Assembly: GCA_027625915.1 (NCBI GenBank)
Contig: JANTQA010000032.1
Span: 7,068,001-7,132,000, forward strand
Origin: Anaeramoeba flamelloides
Lineage: Eukaryota > Metamonada > Anaeramoebidae
DNA: 64,000 nucleotides
Direction: 5' to 3'
Both the position numbers and the translations under genes were made by a program. The notes beneath the pieces were generated by a model. That model worked only from the letters and a program-made list of their open reading frames with translations. It did no database searches and had not been told where the DNA came from. Shown here piece after piece: positions 58,738 through 64,000 of the stretch. Numbering within the stretch: the stretch's first letter is position 1; each line of letters opens with the position of its first letter.

Positions 58738-59260
58738 TGAAAATCAATTTAATTAAGAATAATGTAAGAAAAATGATTTTTGAAATGACCTTTTTGAGAG
58801 TTGTTTTTCAATTAAATGTATGAAACCAAGTTAATTAGATTGCCGAAATAGCTAATCAACGTTCCTTGTCTTATTCAACTTTTCAATCCTTTGATAAATA
58901 CAAGAGTAATTAAACAACTATTTTCACTTGCTGTAACCAATTCTTTTGCTATTATTTCAATTTTAAATCGAAATAATTTTCGCTTTATTTTCACTTTCCT
59001 TTTTTATGAAAATAAGATCAAAGCTAAAAATCACAACTTACTTCTTTGAGAACTCTATTTATAAAAGAAAAAATGGAAAAGGAAATAAAGATTGTTCCCG
59101 ATTTAGAATCCAAATCACAGCAAAGAAAAATAAACTTTTCCAAATCTCAAAAGAACAACACTTTACCAACCAAACAACTATGCGTATAGTTTTGAAAAAT
59201 CTTTCGAATAGGAATATATTTTCCTTAAAAATGGTCTTATTTTATCTTCTGGGATAAGTA
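58738..59260. other. upstream region of eL21
   Basis: Presumed promoter region of the ribosomal gene. The 83-codon plus frame at 59006-59257 is Lys/Phe/Asn-rich and ends at the MITE; not called. Confidence 0.35.
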
Positions 59261-59460
59261 CAGTAATTTCCACTTTTAGGAAACAAACTTTCAACAATAT
59301 TTAAGTTAACAAAAAATCTCAAATTCAAGCACATTTTTTGTAATTATTTTTTTTGTCCAAAATAATTTTACTAGATTTTGAATTTTGTTCCTTACATTTG
59401 GAATTATTTTTGTACCTTAAATTTTGTTGAAAGTTTTTGTCCTAAAAGTGGAACTGACTG
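59261..59460. mobile_element. Tc1/mariner-like MITE, copy M2
   Basis: 200 bp between TA dinucleotides (59259-59260 and 59461-59462). The ends are CAGTAATTTCCACTTTTAGG and, inverted, CAGTCAGTTCCACTTTTAGG. The arms pair for about 60 bp (AAACTTTCAACAATATTTAA and its partner). Same family as 2416-2609. Confidence 0.8.
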
Positions 59461-59462
59461 TA

Positions 59463-60739
59463 ACTCTTTTTTATCTTTTTATCCCAAAGGTAAGAGAGTA
59501 ATCATTTTCACAAAAGAATAAAATTGAAACTCATATTCAACTCGATTTATCAAGTTTAGAGAGATGAGTTATCATTTTTAAAAGAATTCATTTTGTCCCA
59601 ATTAATTTTTCAGTAAAAAGATCTGATCTTTTTTAGATTGGGTTTTTGGATCAAATCAAAAAATAAAAATTGGCTCAAAATATTTTTATTATAAAGAAAT
59701 CTCACTTTTAGTAAATTCTGGGAGTATATATAAATAAATAAAATTGAACTCTAAATCTTATTTTAAAAATAAAATAAAAATAAATCAAATATTGAATCTC
59801 TTGGAGTTCGAAAAAAATTCATTATTTATTTTATTACAAATATTTATTAAATTTCTTGAAATTTAAAAGATTAGGCAATTTTCTTTTTCAAATATTAAGA
59901 GGATAAAAGGAAATTTTGTATTAAAATCAGTAATTTGATAATATCTATTATTATTTTTTATTATTAGAAATATTAATTTGGATTGGTTTTATTTGTTTGA
60001 AAATCTTTAAAAAATTGAAAAATAATTGTAAAGTCTATTTATACCTTTAATCTTTGGGTTGTTAATAACTCATTGGAAAAATTAAAATTGGGTTATTAAT
60101 CATTGATTAAAAATAATCACATTAAAAAGTATTTCTTTAAGTTTTAGATTGAATTTTCTAGGTTTTGAAAAAGTATTTTGTAAGAATTTTTAATTTGATT
60201 ATTTGGTTTTTTTTCTTGTATTTTTTTGTGCAAAAAAAAGAAAAAATTGATTTGAATTATTCTTTGGATTACAAAAAAATATATTTTAAAAAGTTAAAAA
60301 TAATTATTGTATTTTTTTTAGAAATTAAGTAGATTTTTTATACTAAGCTATTTTAGAACTTGGTGGTTTCATTTTAAAGGAATTTTTTTAGAACTTTCCC
60401 CATAGACAATAAAATTGTTTCCTTCTTTTAGAGAAAATATTTTATTTTAAAATAATTCAGAAATTTGTTGGATTTTAAACTTTTCAAAAATCAGAAAACA
60501 TGGATCAAACAATTAAAAACAATATTTCATTTCTGAAAATAGCTTTAGAAGTTTGTTTTCTTTTCTAGTAATCAGATTTTTACTTTGTTTTTCAATTTCA
60601 AGATGTGGTAAATTTTTTTGGAATTTGCTATTAAATTTACTTGTAAATTTTTTTTAGTTTAGAATCCCCTTAAAGCAAAAAAATTAATTGCTAAATTAAT
60701 TTTTTTCATTTTATGAGTCAATTAAGATATTTATAGTAA
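59463..60739. other. AT-rich spacer
   Basis: Nothing recognised. Confidence 0.35.
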
Positions 60740-61090
60740 AAAGATGAAAAGAATTACACTACTATTCCAATTTGAATGGCCTCTCAATTATAATGTTGAA
60801 AACAACTTTGTTAATTTCGAAGTGTCGTTCTTATATACTTTTTGTTATCTAGATTTTTTTTCAGTGTTTTTTTCTTATATCAACCAAGTTATTATTTTCT
60901 CAAGAATGTTACAAAATACTTACTTGGTAAAATATAGAGGGTTAAAAAAATAACCACAAATTAGATTAAATCGAGTTAAATTGATTGCGAAATTCAAGAA
61001 AACAATTTGTTTTAAATTAAAGAAATTTAAGATTTTAGAAATAGTAAATGAGAAAAGATGAATTTTTTTTTTAAATTTTGATTTTTTAAA
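60740..61090 (-). repeat. dispersed repeat R3
   Basis: The reverse complement matches 40960-41245. It shares GACACTTCGAAATTAACAAA, TAACCCTCTATATTTTACC, CGATTTAATCTAATTTGTGG and CAAATTGTTTTCTTGAATTT. It is the most compact copy of the R family. Confidence 0.6.
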
Positions 61091-62928
61091 ATTGATGATC
61101 TTTAAATTTTTTTGAATTTTATTTTAAGAAAATAAATTCTTTCCTGTTATTTTTAAATATTTTCTATTGAAAAGAAGTGTAATTTCACAATATAAAATTT
61201 GGTTTCAATCTAATACTTAAATATGTTTCCAATTTAGAGCAAATAACAAAACCTTTAGATCTACATTATACCATAAAACTGTATTTTATGTTACAGCATT
61301 TCTTTTATAAAGTATGAAAATATGATATCTACACTACACAACTTTTAATGTAAATCTATTGATTTTTAATTCCAAAACTAGTTTTTCTAAAATTATTTCC
61401 AGGATTGTTTTTTTAGATAACCTATCTAAGTAATACTCCAGTAATTGCCACATAAAATAACACTATATACTTGACAAAATATAAATTAAAATTTTTTAAA
61501 AAAATGAGATTAATCTTTTCCTTTTCCAAAAACATTATAATATAGTGTTTCATTTTTCACAATTTGAATGAAAGATCTTAAAAAGTTTTTTCAATTTTTA
61601 TGTTTTTTTTTTTTGTCAACATGAGTTAAATGTTCAAAGAACGATATAATTTTTTTAATTTTAACAATATATTTGTTATTTCTTTCAAATCTGTTTTTAC
61701 AATTTTGCTAATATTGTAAAGAATTATTTTACTTTTTTTCATTTTGTCTATTTACAGTTGAAATTCTTCAAAACACAAAAAGTAATTTTGTTTTGTTTAC
61801 AATTGTTTTTTGATAATCCTTTTTTTAAACACACGTAACTTATATCAATGTTAATCGTGTATATAAGAGTTTATTTTTGTTCTGAAATACTTATAATCCG
61901 ACAATAAAATGTTTATAAATTTAATTTATGATTTTTATAACTTATATCTTACAAAAAACCCTAAAAAAACAATTACAAATTCAAATAATATTTCTAGGAT
62001 AACTAAAAAATATAATAGAATAAATAATTTTCTTACAAATCATTGTTTAATTAATTTAAAAATAAATTATTTAAAAAAAAAAAAAGTATTTTTCAAGTTT
62101 ATAAAAAACAAAATCTAATCAATCAAAAAAATCCTATTTTTTTATTTATTTTTTTATTTATTTTAAAATTTTCTTCAATTATCCTCATCCCATGATGAAT
62201 AAATCAAAAAATTTATCTCATTTCAGTTTAGGAAATCTTTTATAGATACTTTTTTAAAAAAAAAATTGAATTTCTTTTTTACAATGTTACTGAATGGAAA
62301 GTTACATTTGTTTTCTTTTTTATTTTTAAGAAAAATTAAATCACAAAATGTTATGCATAGTTAAAATAATATAAAGAATATTAATATCACAATTTCATTC
62401 AATTTGGGAAATAATTTTGATTTTTTTTAATATTTCCTTTTTAACATTTTTTGTCTTTAATTTTCGTTTTCTTTTTTCCAATTAAATAATCTATTTCCTT
62501 AGATCCGTAATTTTTTTTCGATCGTTGATAGAAGTTTAGTGTTGAGTTTGTTAAATAGAAAAATCACATTTAATTGGTCGATAGTATCTTATCATTTGAT
62601 CCATCAAACATTGTTGGGGAAATTTCAACAAATTTGGTATTACATTTTTTTGATTCAGCTCGTTTCATTATTTTGGAAGCACTAATTTTTATTTTTTTAT
62701 TTTATTTTTTTTCTTTTATAAGGATTAAAATAATTGTCTTATAAAAACATTAATTATATGTAATTTAAAAGTGATTTATTATTACGTTTGGAAAAATATA
62801 TAATAAATTCGGGTTTTTTTTTGCCAATTTTTGATTTTGGGGTTTTCCAAATTTTTGGAATGGGGTTTATAATTTTTTCAAAAAAAAAAAAAACAATTAT
62901 AGAAAAAATGCTAGATTGAAACTTGTAA
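61091..62928. other. AT-rich spacer
   Basis: Open stretches such as 61909-62118 are Asn/Ile/Lys-rich with no family resemblance. Confidence 0.35.
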
Positions 62929-64000
62929 TTAAAGATTTAATTGTAATTCTTCCTTTAATTCCTTTAACTTTTGTACATAGAGGTTATTTTTTACCTTTAA
63001 ATCTTTAACAAGTGTATTCAATTCAATTGATTTTTTTGTGATTGATTTGTACTTTTTTTGTAAATTTAGATTTTTTTCATATTGTTTTTGGTCTTTTATT
63101 TTTAAATTATTAATCAAATTTGAGTGTTTTTCAAGCAAGTGTTGCTTTTTTTGAAAATTAGAATAATGACAATTTTTTCCAATAGCACAGTCAAAGGTAT
63201 TCAAAATATTAATATAAGGGCTGGAATTATTCATATAATTTCGAATACCTGAAGAACCTTCATTGTCATATATTTCTCGGGTGAATTTCTTGTCTGTTTG
63301 TTTATTTTGGTAATATTCCGAAAAAATTGAAGCGCCGATCCATGTAGAAAAGTTTCTTTCATGAGGTGCACAAATTTTTATTTTAATTTTTTTTGGTACA
63401 ATTTGATGAATTTCCATTTCAAGCCTTTCTGTGAAATTCTTAAACATTGTTGAACCACCAAAAATATAAATATTATTAAACAAATCTTCTTGGAAATCAA
63501 TTGGACAACTCATTATCGATTCTACAATTAATTTCTGAATGGGCTTTATTTGAAGGTTATCTAACGAAGGGTTAAAAAACAATTCGCATGCTTGGAATCG
63601 TTCACTATTTAATAAAATTTTCAGGTTATCTGAACAATTATATTTGAATTCAAATTTGGTAGAATATTTGGACAATTGTAAATCTTGCAAATAATTTAAA
63701 GACGCAAAACAAGATTTTTCTTTGATTTCTCTCATTATTTCAAAGTGTGCCGTAGTGGTTGGCTGGTATTGAGTCAAAGACAATAATTTACTTAAATAAT
63801 TGGTAACGTCCCTGCCTCCAAGATTTACCTTTCGAATACCAGATTCTATTATATTATAATTATAAAAGGGAGCTATTGATGTAACACCAGCTCCAATAGA
63901 AACCATTAGTCCAGTTGATTTCGTAATAGATAATAGATTAAAATAGTTATCAAGACCAAAGTGTAGCCTAGGAACTTTGAATTCTTCAAACATAATCTGG
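62929..64000 (-). CDS. divergent actin-like protein with C-terminal coiled coil (5' end outside window)
   Basis: The frame runs off the window edge. The first visible residues, QIMFEEFKVPRL, correspond to QIMFETFNTPAM of actin, so about 120 residues are missing. SIGAGVTSIAPFYNYNIIES fits the loop 2 region with DSGDG replaced by SIGAG. RKVNLGGRDVTNYL, then TTTAHFEIMREIKEKSCFAS, then NIYIFGGSTMFKNFTERLEM, then APHERNFSTWIGASIFSEYY closely track actin to its end. About 100 further residues form a Lys/Leu-rich coiled coil (from about 63140 to the stop), like the tail of the protein at 3841-5232. The fold is kept better than in that protein. Probably a lineage-specific actin-like filament or scaffold component. 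Confidence 0.88.
   Translation of the reverse strand, partial: QIMFEEFKVPRLHFGLDNYFNLLSITKSTGLMVSIGAGVTSIAPFYNYNIIESGIRKVNLGGRDVTNYLSKLLSLTQYQPTTTAHFEIMREIKEKSCFASLNYLQDLQLSKYSTKFEFKYNCSDNLKILLNSERFQACELFFNPSLDNLQIKPIQKLIVESIMSCPIDFQEDLFNNIYIFGGSTMFKNFTERLEMEIHQIVPKKIKIKICAPHERNFSTWIGASIFSEYYQNKQTDKKFTREIYDNEGSSGIRNYMNNSSPYINILNTFDCAIGKNCHYSNFQKKQHLLEKHSNLINNLKIKDQKQYEKNLNLQKKYKSITKKSIELNTLVKDLKVKNNLYVQKLKELKEELQLNL

Noticed and set aside
1-64000. tRNA and rRNA genes
   Set aside because: I looked for the T-loop GTTCRANYC with a paired stem and for conserved rRNA stretches and saw none that convinced me. A covariance-model search would be decisive.

Overview
This window reads as nuclear DNA of a very AT-rich protist. 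Coding islands sit in long AT-rich spacers. Genes use the standard code and GT-AG introns (donors GTAAAT, GTAATT, GTAAGT, GTAAAA). Proteins carry Asn, Gln and Lys/Glu runs, as in several amoeboid lineages such as dictyostelids and Anaeramoeba; the exact taxon cannot be settled from the sequence.

I support ten protein genes with reasonable confidence. On the minus strand these are three divergent actin-like proteins (3841-5232, 8667-10070, and one running off the end at 62929-64000), a macro-domain protein with a Gln/Glu/Lys tail (21614-22477), two recently duplicated secreted beta-helix proteins with a hydrophobic C-terminal anchor (25694-30369 and 31585-35423, each two exons coding 599 aa), and ribosomal protein eL21 (58088-58737, two exons, 161 aa). 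On the plus strand these are a tandem two-domain thioredoxin (16420-18153, three exons, 264 aa), an Asn/Lys-rich protein of unknown function (38249-40573), an RRM protein (44026-45099) and a UBE3C/Hul5-type HECT ubiquitin ligase (51137-54496, 5' end unresolved). The count is eleven if the end-truncated actin-like gene is counted separately. There is no operon-like arrangement, and the genes look functionally independent apart from the actin-like set and the beta-helix pair.

The intergenic DNA is rich in mobile elements without visible transposase genes. One family has TTAA target duplications; two full copies are both exactly 1208 bp. There is a ~200 bp Tc1/mariner-like MITE family; one copy is inserted inside a decayed TTAA element. 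A 1275 bp inverted-repeat element has ends built of repeated TCGCGATAAT motifs. An ~840 bp element has ~200 bp terminal inverted repeats. Decayed LINE fragments show reverse transcriptase and C-terminal zinc-knuckle motifs.

The most unusual component is a family of nested palindrome clusters at nine loci. They are made of a few recurring hairpin types separated by short GC-richer decamers, and are repeatedly joined to LINE relics. At two loci the cluster meets the LINE relic at the same base. These clusters, together with the actin-like proteins bearing coiled-coil tails, are the best candidates for something undescribed.
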